Positions 16,671-27,139 of a stretch of DNA of 64,000 bases are shown in pieces. The stretch lies in contig CP063166.1 in the NCBI GenBank assembly GCA_016806145.1, positions 5,208,001-5,272,000 of the forward strand, read 5' to 3'. Under the pieces are notes generated by a model. The model was not told the DNA's origin. It ran no database searches and was given only the letters and a program-made list of their open reading frames with translations. The translations under genes and the position numbers were made by a program. Source of the DNA: Variovorax paradoxus (GTDB taxonomy: Bacteria; Pseudomonadota; Gammaproteobacteria; Burkholderiales; Burkholderiaceae_C). How positions within the stretch are numbered: position 1 is the first letter of the stretch; every line of letters begins with the position of its first letter.

Positions 16671-17627
16671 ATGATCGAATCGACAACCCTTCGGTACTTT
16701 CACGAGGTCGCGGCCTTCGGCTCGGTGCGCATGGCAGCGGAAAAGCTCTTCGTGGCCCAGAGTGCCGTGAGTCGCCAGATCGCGTTGTTGGAGGACGAAC
16801 TGGGCGTTCCCGTCTTCGAGCGCCATGCGCGGGGCATGGCCCTGACCGCCGCGGGAGAACTGCTGCTTCGCTACGCGCAGGACAACAAGACCCAGCTGGC
16901 CGATCTGAAGGGCCGCATTCACGAGTACGAGACGCTGGTCAAGGGCCATGTCAGGGTCGGGTGTGTCGAAGGCATCCTGCACGGCCTCCTGTCCAGCTTC
17001 ATGCCGAGCTTCATCGCCACGCACCCAGGCATCGGCTTTTCCCTCGATCTCATGGGATCGCATGCCGTGGGCGAAGCCGTCGCCGAACACAAGTACGACC
17101 TGGGCATCCTGTTCGGTGCCTCGCCCCGTCCCGATCTGATCGAGCTGCAGAAGATCGATCAACCCCTGTGTGTCATCGCCGCAGCCCGGCATCCCGCCGC
17201 CGGGTTGCGCAGTTGTGCACTCGCGCAGGTTGCGGACGTTCCCCTTGTGTTGCCCGACAGGTCCTTCGGTCTGCGCCAATTGGCCGATCGCGTCAGTTCG
17301 AAAGGCAAGTTCAAGCTGAACATCGCGATCGAGACGAATTCGCTTTCTTTTGCGAGCCAGCTGGTGGCGGATTCGGGGCTGATCACATTGCAACCAAGGG
17401 ACGTCGTCGCCCCCCTGATCGACGCGGGAAAAGTGGTGGCGATTCCGCTGACCGACGCCCCGCTGCGATCCGCGCGCGCCACGCTGGTCGCCAGCTACTC
17501 CCGCCGACTGTCGCTCGCCGCCGACCATCTTTCCCAGTCGCTGATCGCCTACATGCGTGCATGGCAACGCTCTCCGAAGCAGGGACAGGGCGGGCGTTCG
17601 CGGCGTCCGAGGTCGAGTTCGGCCTGA
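16671..17627 (+). CDS. LysR-type regulator of the TRAP operon
   Basis: 318 aa. The winged HTH is at about 1-60 (STTLRYFHEVAAFGSVRMAAE, AQSAVSRQIALLEDELGVPVF). An effector domain of the periplasmic-binding fold follows (about 90-295). The last ~20 residues are an Arg/Ser-rich tail. It is divergent from the CnbZ-like and TRAP genes, the usual layout for a LysR activator that senses the transported or degraded compound. Codon use is again less GC-biased than in the flanks, so regulator and transporter probably arrived together. Confidence 0.9.
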   Translation: MIESTTLRYFHEVAAFGSVRMAAEKLFVAQSAVSRQIALLEDELGVPVFERHARGMALTAAGELLLRYAQDNKTQLADLKGRIHEYETLVKGHVRVGCVEGILHGLLSSFMPSFIATHPGIGFSLDLMGSHAVGEAVAEHKYDLGILFGASPRPDLIELQKIDQPLCVIAAARHPAAGLRSCALAQVADVPLVLPDRSFGLRQLADRVSSKGKFKLNIAIETNSLSFASQLVADSGLITLQPRDVVAPLIDAGKVVAIPLTDAPLRSARATLVASYSRRLSLAADHLSQSLIAYMRAWQRSPKQGQGGRSRRPRSSSA

Positions 17628-17752
17628 GCATCAACGCCCCCAGTTCGTCGAAGCCGTTCGACCGCCGCGCGGCGGCCGCTTTCCTCCAGGCGGCGCTCCC
17701 GCAGGCCCGGGAATACCCTCTGCCGACCCGGGCCCTTTCTTGCCTACATTTC

Positions 17753-17785
17753 TTGTATGCAAGATTTCCGACGACTTGCATGCAA
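17753..17785 (+). promoter_or_regulatory. Twin palindromic operators upstream of the DctA-type gene
   Basis: TTGTATGCAA (17753-17762) and the perfect palindrome TTGCATGCAA (17776-17785) are 23 bp apart centre to centre, about two helical turns. They end 18 bp before the start codon. FCD-type GntR regulators favour short palindromes of this kind, and one is encoded just downstream of the carrier gene. Confidence 0.65.
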
Positions 17786-17803
17786 ATAACACAGGAGATT
17801 TCC

Positions 17804-19144
17804 ATGCGTCGTTTCACCCGCTCCCTGTTCGGCCAGGTCGTGCTCGCCCTGCTGATCGGCGTGGTGCTGGGCCTCCTGGCCCCGCAGTTCGCCGTCAAGC
17901 TCAAGCCGCTGGGCGACGGCTTCATCAAGCTGATCAAGATGATCATTCCCGTGCTGGTCTTCTGCGTGGTGGTGCATGGCATCGCCGGCGCGGGCGACCT
18001 CAAGCGCGTGGGCCGCGTCGGCGTGAAGGCGCTGATCTACTTCGAGGTGCTCACCACCGTCGCGCTGGCGATGGGGCTGGTGCTGGCCTTCGTGTTCCAG
18101 CCCGGCGTGGGCATGAACGTCGATCCGGGCAAGCTCGATCCGGCCGCGATGAGCGCCTATGCCTCCAATGCCGACAAGCTCACCAGCGGCGGCACGGTCG
18201 AGTTCCTGCTGAAGCTGATCCCCACCACGGTGGTGAACGCCTTCGCGACCGGCGACGTGCTGCAGGTGCTGCTGTTCGCGGTGCTGTTCGGCTGCGCGCT
18301 GTCGCTGCTCGGCGAGCGCGGCAAGCCGGTGGCGGTGGTGGTGGACGCGCTGTCGCTGGTGCTGTTCAAGATCATGGGCATCCTGATCAAGCTGGCGCCG
18401 CTGGGCGTGCTCGGCGCGATCGCCTTCACGGTCGGCCAGTACGGCGTGGGCTCGCTCAAGCAGCTCGGCATGCTGATCGCGCTGTTCTACCTCGCGGTGC
18501 TGGTGTTCGTGTTCGTGGTGCTCGGCTTCGTGATGCGCATGTCGGGCTTCAGCCTCTGGAAGCTGCTGCGCTACCTGCGCGAAGAACTCGCGATCGTGTT
18601 CGCCACCACCTCGTCGGACAGCGTGCTGCCGCAGATCATGGCCAAGCTGCGCCGCATGGGCATCCGCGACTCGACGGTGGGCCTGGTGATCCCCACGGGC
18701 TACTCGTTCAACCTCGACGCCTTCTCGATCTACATCACGCTGGCGGCGGTGTTCATCGCGCAGGCCACCAACACGCCGATCACCATGACCGACCTGCTGA
18801 CGATCCTCGCGATCTCGCTGGTCACCTCCAAGGGCGCGCACGGCGTGCCGGGCTCGGCGATCGTGGTGCTGGCCGCCACCCTGCACGCGATTCCGGCGAT
18901 CCCCGCGATCGGGCTGGTGCTGGTGCTGTCGGTCGACTGGTTCATGGGCATCGCGCGCGCGCTCGGCAACCTGATCGGCAACTGCGTGGCGACGGTGGCG
19001 ATCGCCGCCTGGGAAGGCGACATCGACCGCGAGCGCGCCCATGCGGTGCTCGACGGCCGCGTGGCGCCCGACGAACCGGCGCTCGATCCGGCGCTGGCAG
19101 AATCCGGCGCGCCGCCCGCCGGCGCCGCCCTCGGCCGCCACTGA
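17804..19144 (+). CDS. dctA: DctA-type dicarboxylate:cation symporter
   Basis: 446 aa. Start at ATG 17804 with ACAGGAG seven bases upstream; longer in-frame extensions are non-coding. The DAACS fold is clear: LKPLGDGFIKLIKMIIPVLVF near the N-terminus, the hairpin TTSSDSVLPQIM, GYSFNLDAFSIY and TSKGAHGVPGSAIVVLAATL. It imports C4-dicarboxylates such as succinate, fumarate and malate with protons or sodium. The C-terminal ~25 residues are a Pro/Ala-rich soluble tail. A twin palindrome sits in the promoter and an FCD-type GntR gene follows by 29 bp, suggesting local control rather than DctBD. Confidence 0.93.
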   Translation: MRRFTRSLFGQVVLALLIGVVLGLLAPQFAVKLKPLGDGFIKLIKMIIPVLVFCVVVHGIAGAGDLKRVGRVGVKALIYFEVLTTVALAMGLVLAFVFQPGVGMNVDPGKLDPAAMSAYASNADKLTSGGTVEFLLKLIPTTVVNAFATGDVLQVLLFAVLFGCALSLLGERGKPVAVVVDALSLVLFKIMGILIKLAPLGVLGAIAFTVGQYGVGSLKQLGMLIALFYLAVLVFVFVVLGFVMRMSGFSLWKLLRYLREELAIVFATTSSDSVLPQIMAKLRRMGIRDSTVGLVIPTGYSFNLDAFSIYITLAAVFIAQATNTPITMTDLLTILAISLVTSKGAHGVPGSAIVVLAATLHAIPAIPAIGLVLVLSVDWFMGIARALGNLIGNCVATVAIAAWEGDIDRERAHAVLDGRVAPDEPALDPALAESGAPPAGAALGRH

Positions 19145-19173
19145 AACCACCCACGCCACCCGCCCCGCCACCG

Positions 19174-19881
19174 ATGAGCTCCACCGAAGTCAGCCCCACC
19201 GTCATCGCCGAGCGCGTGGTCGAGGCGATCCTCGCGCAGAAGCTCGCGCCCGGCGAGCGGCTCGGCGAGCAGGCGCTGGCCGAGAACTTCGCGGTCAGCC
19301 GCACCATGGTGCGCGAGGCGCTGATGCAGCTGCAGGCGCGCGGCTTCGTCGAGGTGCAGTCGCGCCGCGGCTGGTACGTGGTCGAGCCCTCGGCCGAGGA
19401 GGCGCGCGACGCCTTCCGCGCGCGCCGCATCATCGAGTCGGGCATCCTCTCGGAGCCCGAGGGCCGGCCGCTGGCGAAGGTGATCCGCAAGCTGCGCGAC
19501 CACATCGCCGACGAGCAGCGCGCGGTGGAAGGCGCCGACGCCGCCACCCGAGCCTTCCTGCTGGCCGACTTCCACGTCTGCCTGGCCGAGCAGCTCGGCC
19601 ACCAGCTGCTGGTCGACGTGCTGCGCGACCTGACGGCGCGCACCACGCTCGCGGCCACGCTCTACCAGTCGAAGCACGAGGCCGGCCAGTCCTGCGCCGA
19701 CCACGAGGCCATCGTGGCCGCGCTCGAGAACGGCGACCGGCCGCGCGCGCGCAGCCTGATGCTGGCGCACATCGGCAACGTCGAGCGCGCGCTCGAGGTC
19801 GAGGCCAGCGCCGAACCCGATGCCTCGGCGCGGCTGCGCGCCACGCTGGCGCCGGTGGCCTTGCCGCGCGCCAAGCGCTGA
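19174..19881 (+). CDS. GntR-family regulator (FCD subfamily)
   Basis: 235 aa from ATG 19174. The winged HTH is at about 10-70 (GERLGEQALAENFAVSRTMVREAL, QARGFVEVQSRRGWYV). A helical FCD ligand domain follows, with metal-ligand candidates in DFHVCLAEQLGH, CADHEAIVAALENGD and LMLAHIGN. FCD regulators bind carboxylates, often through a metal, which suits a gene beside a dicarboxylate carrier. It is probably co-transcribed with dctA and binds the twin palindromes upstream of it. A 15-bp palindrome lies just after the stop. Confidence 0.92.
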   Translation: MSSTEVSPTVIAERVVEAILAQKLAPGERLGEQALAENFAVSRTMVREALMQLQARGFVEVQSRRGWYVVEPSAEEARDAFRARRIIESGILSEPEGRPLAKVIRKLRDHIADEQRAVEGADAATRAFLLADFHVCLAEQLGHQLLVDVLRDLTARTTLAATLYQSKHEAGQSCADHEAIVAALENGDRPRARSLMLAHIGNVERALEVEASAEPDASARLRATLAPVALPRAKR

Positions 19882-19901
19882 AAACGTGCACTAGGTCCGC
19901 G

Positions 19902-19916
19902 GCCACGGTCCGTGGC
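19902..19916. repeat. Perfect 15-bp palindrome after the GntR gene
   Basis: GCCACGG-T-CCGTGGC begins 20 bp after the GntR stop. It could be a hairpin terminator without a T-tract, or a protein-binding site upstream of the AI-2E family gene. Confidence 0.5.
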
Positions 19917-19964
19917 GGCGCACGAAGGCGCCCGCGACTACAGGGGAGGCCCGACGGGCTGGGC

Positions 19965-19970
19965 TACAGT
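19965..19970 (+). promoter_or_regulatory. -10-like hexamer TACAGT close to a start codon
   Basis: TACAGT ends 11 nt before the ATG at 19982 with no Shine-Dalgarno sequence between. Any transcript from it would have a leader of only a few bases. Confidence 0.35.
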
Positions 19971-19981
19971 CCGGTTCAACC

Positions 19982-21097
19982 ATGAACTCACCCCAACTCC
20001 AGCGCGGCGTGTTCCTCGCCCTGCTCGCCGCCGTCACCGTCGCTTTCCTGTGGGTGCTGATGCCGTTCTTCGGCGCGGTGCTCTGGGGCGTGGCGCTCGC
20101 GATCCTGTTCACGCCGCTCTACAAGTGGCTGCTCAGGAAGATGCCCGGCAAGCGCAACGCGGCGGCGCTGTCCACGCTCGCGATCTGTCTGGTGATCGTG
20201 ATCCTGCCGCTGGCGATGATCGGCGTGTCGCTGGTGCAGGAAGTGGTGCTGGTCACGCAGAGCATCCGCTCGGGGCAGATCGACTTCGCGGCCTACTTCC
20301 AGCAGATCCTGGCCGCCACGCCGCAGTGGCTGCTGAACCTGGTCGAGCGCTTCAACCTCGGCGACGCGGCGGCCTGGCAGGCGCGCATCTCGGCCATCGC
20401 CGGCCAGGGCAGCCAGCTGATCGCGAGCCAGGCGCTGGCCATCGGGCAGAACACCTTCGACTTCGTGGTCAGCTTCTTCGTGATGCTGTACCTGCTCTAT
20501 TTCCTGGTGCGCGACGGCGCCTCGCTGTCGAAGACCATGCGCGACGCGCTGCCGCTGGCCAAGCCGCACACGCACTACCTGCTCAACAAGTTCACCACCG
20601 TGATCCGCGCCACCATCAAGGGCAACGTCGCGGTGGCGGTGGCGCAGGGCACGCTGGGCGGGCTGGCCTTCTGGTTCCTCGGCGTGCAGGGCGCGCTGCT
20701 GTGGGCGGTGCTGATGGCCTTCCTGTCGCTGCTGCCCGCCGTGGGCGCGGCGCTGATCTGGGGCCCGGTGGCGATCTACTTCCTCGCCACCGGCCACTTC
20801 TGGCAGGGCGGCATCTTGATCTTCGTCGGCGTGTTCGTGATCGGCCTGGTCGACAACATCCTGCGCCCGGTGCTGGTGGGCAAGGACACGCAGATGCCCG
20901 ACTACATCGTGCTGATGTCGACCATCGGCGGCATGGCGATCTTCGGCATCAACGGCTTCGTGATCGGGCCGGTGGTGGCGGCGCTGTTCATGGCGGCATG
21001 GAGCCTGTTCGCCGACTCGGGCCATGTGGGCACGGGCCACGAGACGCCGGCCGACGGCGCCCGGGAAGACCATCCCAAGGGCCCGCACAAGGGCTGA
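19982..21097 (+). CDS. AI-2E family transporter (PerM-type)
   Basis: 371 aa with about eight membrane helices: a pair at 10-45 (LALLAAVTVAFLWVLMPFFG), one at 62-85, then a soluble stretch to about 155. A C-terminal membrane block follows with FLSLLPAVGAALIWGPVAIY and GLVDNILRPVLVGKDTQMPD, the most conserved family signature. Members export small molecules, including autoinducer-2 in E. coli TqsA, or act as Na+/H+ antiporters; the substrate here is unknown. The hydrophilic His/Gly/Asp-rich tail (SGHVGTGHETPADG) is not typical. A strong stem-loop follows the stop. Confidence 0.9.
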   Translation: MNSPQLQRGVFLALLAAVTVAFLWVLMPFFGAVLWGVALAILFTPLYKWLLRKMPGKRNAAALSTLAICLVIVILPLAMIGVSLVQEVVLVTQSIRSGQIDFAAYFQQILAATPQWLLNLVERFNLGDAAAWQARISAIAGQGSQLIASQALAIGQNTFDFVVSFFVMLYLLYFLVRDGASLSKTMRDALPLAKPHTHYLLNKFTTVIRATIKGNVAVAVAQGTLGGLAFWFLGVQGALLWAVLMAFLSLLPAVGAALIWGPVAIYFLATGHFWQGGILIFVGVFVIGLVDNILRPVLVGKDTQMPDYIVLMSTIGGMAIFGINGFVIGPVVAALFMAAWSLFADSGHVGTGHETPADGAREDHPKGPHKG

Positions 21098-21105
21098 AAC
21101 CGTTC

Positions 21106-21134
21106 CGCAGGCCGGCCGTTCGCGCCGGCCTGCG
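21106..21134 (+). terminator. Strong GC stem-loop after the AI-2E family gene
   Basis: CGCAGGCCGGC pairs perfectly with GCCGGCCTGCG (11 bp) around a 7-nt loop, starting 9 bp after the stop. There is no T-tract, so it may act as an mRNA end-protector or attenuator rather than a classical terminator. Confidence 0.55.
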
Positions 21135-21235
21135 CGCATTTCGCGCGCGCATTCGCGCGTTCCGTCGCATGGCGCTGGGCAGCATCCGCCGCCTTTGGGA
21201 TCGTCGGGTCTTCCATCCACACGACGAGGACCGCC

Positions 21236-21697
21236 ATGCACCTTCCCGCCTTTCTTCCCCGCCCGGCCGCGCGCACCCTGTACGCCGCGACCGCCATCGC
21301 GGCGCTCACCGCCGCCACGCTCGCGCCGCTGAGCGCGCGGGCCGCCGACCTCAGCCTCAACGTGGCCGAGGGCCCGGCCACCGAGGCCACGCTCTACATC
21401 GCGCTGTACGCCGATGCCGCCAGCTTCGGCGCCAGCAAGCCGCTGGCCTCGCAGAGCCTGCCGCTGCGCGAGGGCAAGGCGCGCGTGGTGTTCACGGGCC
21501 TGGCGCCGGGCCGCTATGCGGTGCGCGCCTATGCCGACGAGAACGGCAACGGCAAGCTCGACACCAACCTCGTGGGCCTGCCGACCGAGCGCTACGGCTT
21601 CTCGAACGATGCCAAGGGCAAGCTCGGCGCGCCCGACTTCGAGGCCGCGGCGATCGGCGTCGACGCCGACCTGCAGAGCGCCATCCACCTGCGCTGA
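21236..21697 (+). CDS. Secreted DUF2141 protein
   Basis: 153 aa. A long signal peptide (MHLPAFLPRPAARTLYAATA, cleavage near ARAADL, about 37) precedes a small beta domain of the DUF2141 type, with the signature YADENGNGKLDTNLVGLPTERYG in two parts (about 100-122) and FSNDAKGK. The Asp/Asn-rich loop resembles a calcium site. Function unknown. GAGGA lies upstream. It is 10 bp before the carotenoid oxygenase gene, so the two are probably one operon. Confidence 0.85.
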   Translation: MHLPAFLPRPAARTLYAATAIAALTAATLAPLSARAADLSLNVAEGPATEATLYIALYADAASFGASKPLASQSLPLREGKARVVFTGLAPGRYAVRAYADENGNGKLDTNLVGLPTERYGFSNDAKGKLGAPDFEAAAIGVDADLQSAIHLR

Positions 21698-21707
21698 GGA
21701 GGCCGCC

Positions 21708-23213
21708 ATGCAACGACGCGAACTGCTGCGCCTGCTGGCCGGCACCGGCGCCCTGCCCCTGCTCGCGCCCTGGGCCCGCGCGGCGGGCGCGGCCGGCGAG
21801 GAGAACTGGCAGGCCCAGTTCGAGGCCGCCGACGCCCCCTGGAAGATCGGCTTCGCCACGCCGCCCGGCGATCTGCCGCCGACCCGCGCCACGGTGCGCG
21901 GACGCTTTCCCGACGCGGTGGCCGGCACGCTGTTCCGTGTCGGCCCCACCGGCCACGACCTGGGCGGCGAGCGCTACCACCACTGGTTCGACGGCGACGG
22001 CATGGTGCACCGCTTCGCGATCGAAGGCAGCGAGGTGCTGCACCAGGGCCGCTACGTGGCCACGCCCAAGCGCGTGGCCGAGCTGCGCGCCGGGCACCGG
22101 CTGGTCGAGGCCTTCGGCACCGTGCCGCCGGGCGTGGAGCCGCCGACCTCGCCCGATGCCATCAACGTCGCCAACACCAGCGTGCTGCCGCTGCAGGGCG
22201 AGGTGCTGGCGCTGTGGGAAGGCGGCTCGGCCACGCGCCTCGATGCGAGCACGCTCGACACGCTGGGCCTGAAGACCTGGCGCGCCGACCTCGCGGGCAT
22301 GCCGTTCTCGGCCCATCCGAAGGTGGACCCCGACGGCACGGTGTGGAACTTCGGCGTGAGCTCGGGCGCGAGCCTGCTCGCGCTCTACGAGATCGCGCCC
22401 GACGGCGGCCTGCGCCGCGCCGCCGCGGTGCCGGTGCCCGACCTGCCGATGGTCCACGACTTCGCCGTGACCGAGCGCCACCTGGTGTTCCTGATGCCGC
22501 CGCTGGTGTACGACGGCAAGCGCAAGGAGGCCGGCGCCAGCTTCCTCGACGCCCACGTCTGGCGGCCCGAACTCGGCATGCGCGCGCTGGTGGTCGACAA
22601 GCGCGACTGGGAACGAAGGCAGATGCTGACCTTGCCGGCCGGCTTCCTGTTCCACGTCGGCAATGCCTGGGAGGAAGACACGCCGCGCGGCTCGCGCATC
22701 CACGTCGACTACGTGCGCACCGAGGACGCCGAGTCGGTGTTCACGACCAACCGCGAGCTGATGCGCGCGCGCCGCGTGCGGCAGAACGAACCGCGCCTGA
22801 CCGTCGCGACGCTCGACCTGGCCGCCGGCCGGGCCACGCAGAAGGTGCTACCGCAGGAGGCCGAGTTCCCGCGCATCGATCCGCGCCGCGTCGGCCTGCG
22901 CCATCGCCAGGTGATCCATGCCACGCTGACGCGGCCCGACGTGCCGGGCTTCCAGGCGGTGGCGCGCACCGACGTCGAGAGCGGCCGCAGCGAGCGCTTC
23001 GTCCACGGCGCGCAGTCGATCGTCGAGGAGCATGTGTTCGTGCCCGACGGCGGGAAGCCGGGCTGGGTGCTGGGCACCTCGCTCGACTTCGGCCGCAAGT
23101 GCACGGTGCTCTCGTGCTTCGCGGCCGACCATCTCGCGGCGGGGCCGGTGGCGCAGGCCACGCTGCCCTATGCATTGCCGCTGGGGCTGCACGGGGCCTT
23201 CGTGAAGGCCTGA
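21708..23213 (+). CDS. Carotenoid cleavage oxygenase family protein
   Basis: 501 aa from ATG 21708, preceded by GAGGAGG. The N-terminus (RRELLRLLAGTGALPLLAPW) looks like a Tat signal, so the protein may be exported, unusual for this family. The four iron-binding histidines of the seven-bladed propeller are visible: H203 (FSAHPKVD), H250 (MVHDFAV), H316 (FHVGNAW) and H495 (LHGAFV). These enzymes split a double bond of carotenoids, stilbenes or lignin-derived compounds with O2. No carotenoid genes are near. It shares an operon with a secreted DUF2141 protein and converges on a LysR gene. Confidence 0.9.
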   Translation: MQRRELLRLLAGTGALPLLAPWARAAGAAGEENWQAQFEAADAPWKIGFATPPGDLPPTRATVRGRFPDAVAGTLFRVGPTGHDLGGERYHHWFDGDGMVHRFAIEGSEVLHQGRYVATPKRVAELRAGHRLVEAFGTVPPGVEPPTSPDAINVANTSVLPLQGEVLALWEGGSATRLDASTLDTLGLKTWRADLAGMPFSAHPKVDPDGTVWNFGVSSGASLLALYEIAPDGGLRRAAAVPVPDLPMVHDFAVTERHLVFLMPPLVYDGKRKEAGASFLDAHVWRPELGMRALVVDKRDWERRQMLTLPAGFLFHVGNAWEEDTPRGSRIHVDYVRTEDAESVFTTNRELMRARRVRQNEPRLTVATLDLAAGRATQKVLPQEAEFPRIDPRRVGLRHRQVIHATLTRPDVPGFQAVARTDVESGRSERFVHGAQSIVEEHVFVPDGGKPGWVLGTSLDFGRKCTVLSCFAADHLAAGPVAQATLPYALPLGLHGAFVKA

Positions 23214-23223
23214 AGAAAACCAA

Positions 23224-23306
23224 CCGTTCACGCTGAGCTTGTCGAAGCGCCGCGCAAGGCTTCGCCCTTCGACCTGCTCAGGACAGGCCAGGCTCAGCCC
23301 GAACGG
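23224..23306. repeat. REP-like inverted repeat
   Basis: The left arm CCGTTCACGCTGAGCTTGTC with GAAG pairs with the right arm ending GGCTCAGCCCGAACGG, with an extra CTGCTCAGGACAGGCCAG block in the right arm. The ends match the GAACGG/CTTGTCGAAG type of dispersed element common in pseudomonads and Comamonadaceae. It sits between two convergent genes, a typical REP location. Confidence 0.7.
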
Positions 23307-23329
23307 ATGTCGGCCGATCGCAGGACGCC

Positions 23330-24232
23330 TCAGGCGTCCCACCAGCCTTCGTCGAAGCGCCCCTGCAGGAAGGCCACGAAGCTCGACACCTTGCCCGGCA
23401 CCAGCTTGGGCGAGGGAAAGACCGCGTGGATCTCCTGCTCGGGCAGCGCATGGTCGGCCAGCACCGCGCGCACCTTGCCCGCGGCCAGCGATTCGCTGGC
23501 CACGTAGCGCGGCATCAGCGCGATGCCCAGGCCGTCGCGCGCGGCCGCCAGCACGGCCGAGAGGTTGTTGGAGCGGAAGCGGCCCGACACCGGCACCGTC
23601 ACCGGCTCGCCCTTGGGCGTGTGCATGCGCCAGAACTCGTCGCCCACCACGCTGCTGTAGATCAGCGCCACGTGCGCGCTGAGGTCCTGTGCGCGCTTGG
23701 GCGTGCCGTGCTTCTTGAGGTAGGCCGGCGAGGCGACCATGGCCCAGGGGTTGGCGCCCAGGTAGCGCGCGCCCAGCGAGGAATCGGCCAGCTTGCCCAT
23801 GCGCACCGCCACGTCGATGCCCTGCGCGATCAGGTCCACGTAGCGGTCCTCGAAGCTCAGGTCGATCTGCACCTGCGGATAGCGGCGCATGTACTCGAGC
23901 GCGAGCGGCACCACCACGCGGCGGCCGAAGGCCACCGAGGTGCCGACGCGCAGCAGGCCCTGGGCCTGGTTCTGGCGCAGCTGCACCACGCTGTCGGCCT
24001 CCTCGGCGTCGCGCACGATCGACTTGCACTTCTCGTAGTAGAGCGCGCCGGGCTCGGTGAGGCTCACGCCGCGCGTGTTGCGGTTGAGCAGCCTGACTTT
24101 CAGGCGCGCCTCGGTGGCGGCGATCTGCTTGGTCACCGTGGGCTGGGTGGTGTGGAACTCGAGCGCGGCCTTCGAGAAGCTGCCGGTCTCCACCACGCGC
24201 ACGAACATTTCCATTGCCAACAGCCGGTCCAT
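23330..24232 (-). CDS. LysR-type regulator divergent from gcl
   Basis: 300 aa from ATG 24232, chosen because AAGGAG (24239-24244) lies 6 bp upstream; GTG 24238 would overlap it. The HTH (about 1-60) reads [23 protein letters not shown] and [17 protein letters not shown]. The effector domain (about 90-295) has [20 protein letters not shown] and [15 protein letters not shown], as in the CrgA/DsdC-like group. It faces the glyoxylate carboligase operon across a 130-bp gap that holds a clear LysR-type inverted repeat, so it probably controls that operon. Confidence 0.92.
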   Translation of the reverse strand: MDRLLAMEMFVRVVETGSFSKAALEFHTTQPTVTKQIAATEARLKVRLLNRNTRGVSLTEPGALYYEKCKSIVRDAEEADSVVQLRQNQAQGLLRVGTSVAFGRRVVVPLALEYMRRYPQVQIDLSFEDRYVDLIAQGIDVAVRMGKLADSSLGARYLGANPWAMVASPAYLKKHGTPKRAQDLSAHVALIYSSVVGDEFWRMHTPKGEPVTVPVSGRFRSNNLSAVLAAARDGLGIALMPRYVASESLAAGKVRAVLADHALPEQEIHAVFPSPKLVPGKVSSFVAFLQGRFDEGWWDA

Positions 24233-24267
24233 CGCCACTCCTTCGGATCGCCGCCATCCTAGCCACT

Positions 24268-24284
24268 TATTCCGGATTGGAATA
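24268..24284. promoter_or_regulatory. LysR operator between the LysR gene and gcl
   Basis: TATTCC-GGATT-GGAATA is a perfect inverted repeat (6-bp arms, 5-bp spacer) containing a T-N11-A core. It lies 36 bp before the LysR start and 79 bp before gcl. A TACAGT -10-like hexamer at 24330-24335 follows on the gcl side. Confidence 0.7.
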
Positions 24285-24362
24285 GGTTTTATGGCCCGGT
24301 GCCGTCTTCTTGGAATCCGCCCCGCTTCCTACAGTGGACCCAAGCTTTTAAGGAGACTTTCA

Positions 24363-26156
<1,794 letters not shown>

Positions 26157-26160
26157 ATGC

Positions 26161-26280
26161 GGGCAGCCGGACGCAGAGGACGCGAAGGTTTCGCGAAGGA
26201 CGCCAAAGAAATTCAAGAAAACTTTTGTGGCTGTTCTTTCGCGAACTTCGCGGAACCTTTGCGTCCTTCGCGTCCGGAAG
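26161..26280. repeat. Palindromic dispersed repeat, copy A (gcl-hyi gap)
   Basis: About 120 bp. The left end CCGGACGCAGAGGACGCGAA continues GGTTTCGCGAA; the right end mirrors it (TTCGCGGAACCTTTGCGTCC then TTCGCGTCCGG). The arms are ~31 nt with a few mismatches. A near-identical copy lies at 28062-28178. In RNA it would form a long hairpin between gcl and hyi. Confidence 0.85.
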
Positions 26281-26319
26281 TCCGATCCCGATTTGACTTG
26301 CTTTGATTGAGAGACCCCC

Positions 26320-27105
26320 ATGCCCAAGTTCGCAGCCAATCTCACCATGCTCTTCACCGAGCTGCCGTTCCTGCAGCGCTTCGAGGCCGCCGCCAAGGCA
26401 GGCTTCGAGGCGGTGGAGTACCTGTTCCCCTACCCCTTCGAGAAGAAGGACCTCACCGCCGCGCTGCGCGCCAACGGCCTCGTGCAGGTGCTGCACAACC
26501 TGCCGGCCGGCGACTGGGACAAGGGCGAGCGCGGCATCGCCTGCCATCCGGAGCGCACCGGCGAGTTCCGCGAAGGCATCGCGATGGCCATCGACTACGC
26601 CACGGCGCTCGGCTGCCCGCAGGTCAACTGCCTGGTCGGCAAGGTGCCGGCCGGCGTGAGCCACGACATCGCCCACCGCACGGTGGTCGAGAACCTGCGC
26701 ATCGCCGCTTCCGAGCTCGAGTCGGCGGGCATCCGCCTGCTGGTCGAGCCGATCAACCCCTTCGACATTCCCGGCTTCTTCCTCAACCGCACCGAGCAGG
26801 CGATCGCGCTGATCGACGAGGTGGGCTCGCCCAACCTGCGCGTGCAGTACGACATCTACCACGCGCAGCGCACCGAGGGCGAGCTGGGCAACACGCTCAC
26901 CCAGCACTTCGCGCGCATCGGCCACATCCAGCTGGCCGACAACCCGGGCCGCGGCGAGCCGGGCACGGGCGAGATCAACTACCCGTGGCTGTTCCAGCAC
27001 ATCGATGCGCTCGGCTACGACGGCTTCATCGGCTGCGAATACAAGCCGCGCGCCACCACCGTCGAAGGCCTGGGCTGGCGCGAGACGCTGACCCGCGCGC
27101 AGTGA
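26320..27105 (+). CDS. hyi: Hydroxypyruvate isomerase
   Basis: 261 aa TIM-barrel of the AP endonuclease 2/xylose isomerase superfamily. It interconverts hydroxypyruvate and tartronate semialdehyde. Metal and catalytic candidates are LVEPINPFDIPGFF (Glu about 142), YDIYHAQRTEG (Asp/His), HIQLADNPGRGEPGTGEI and GCEYKPR (Glu near 240). The N-terminus KFAANLTMLFTELPFLQRF is typical of Hyi. The ATG lies 163 bp after gcl, the gap being filled by the palindromic repeat. The gene runs into glxR 34 bp downstream. Confidence 0.95.
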   Translation: MPKFAANLTMLFTELPFLQRFEAAAKAGFEAVEYLFPYPFEKKDLTAALRANGLVQVLHNLPAGDWDKGERGIACHPERTGEFREGIAMAIDYATALGCPQVNCLVGKVPAGVSHDIAHRTVVENLRIAASELESAGIRLLVEPINPFDIPGFFLNRTEQAIALIDEVGSPNLRVQYDIYHAQRTEGELGNTLTQHFARIGHIQLADNPGRGEPGTGEINYPWLFQHIDALGYDGFIGCEYKPRATTVEGLGWRETLTRAQ

Positions 27106-27139
27106 ACGACGACACGACCAGATTCAAGGAAACCAAGAC

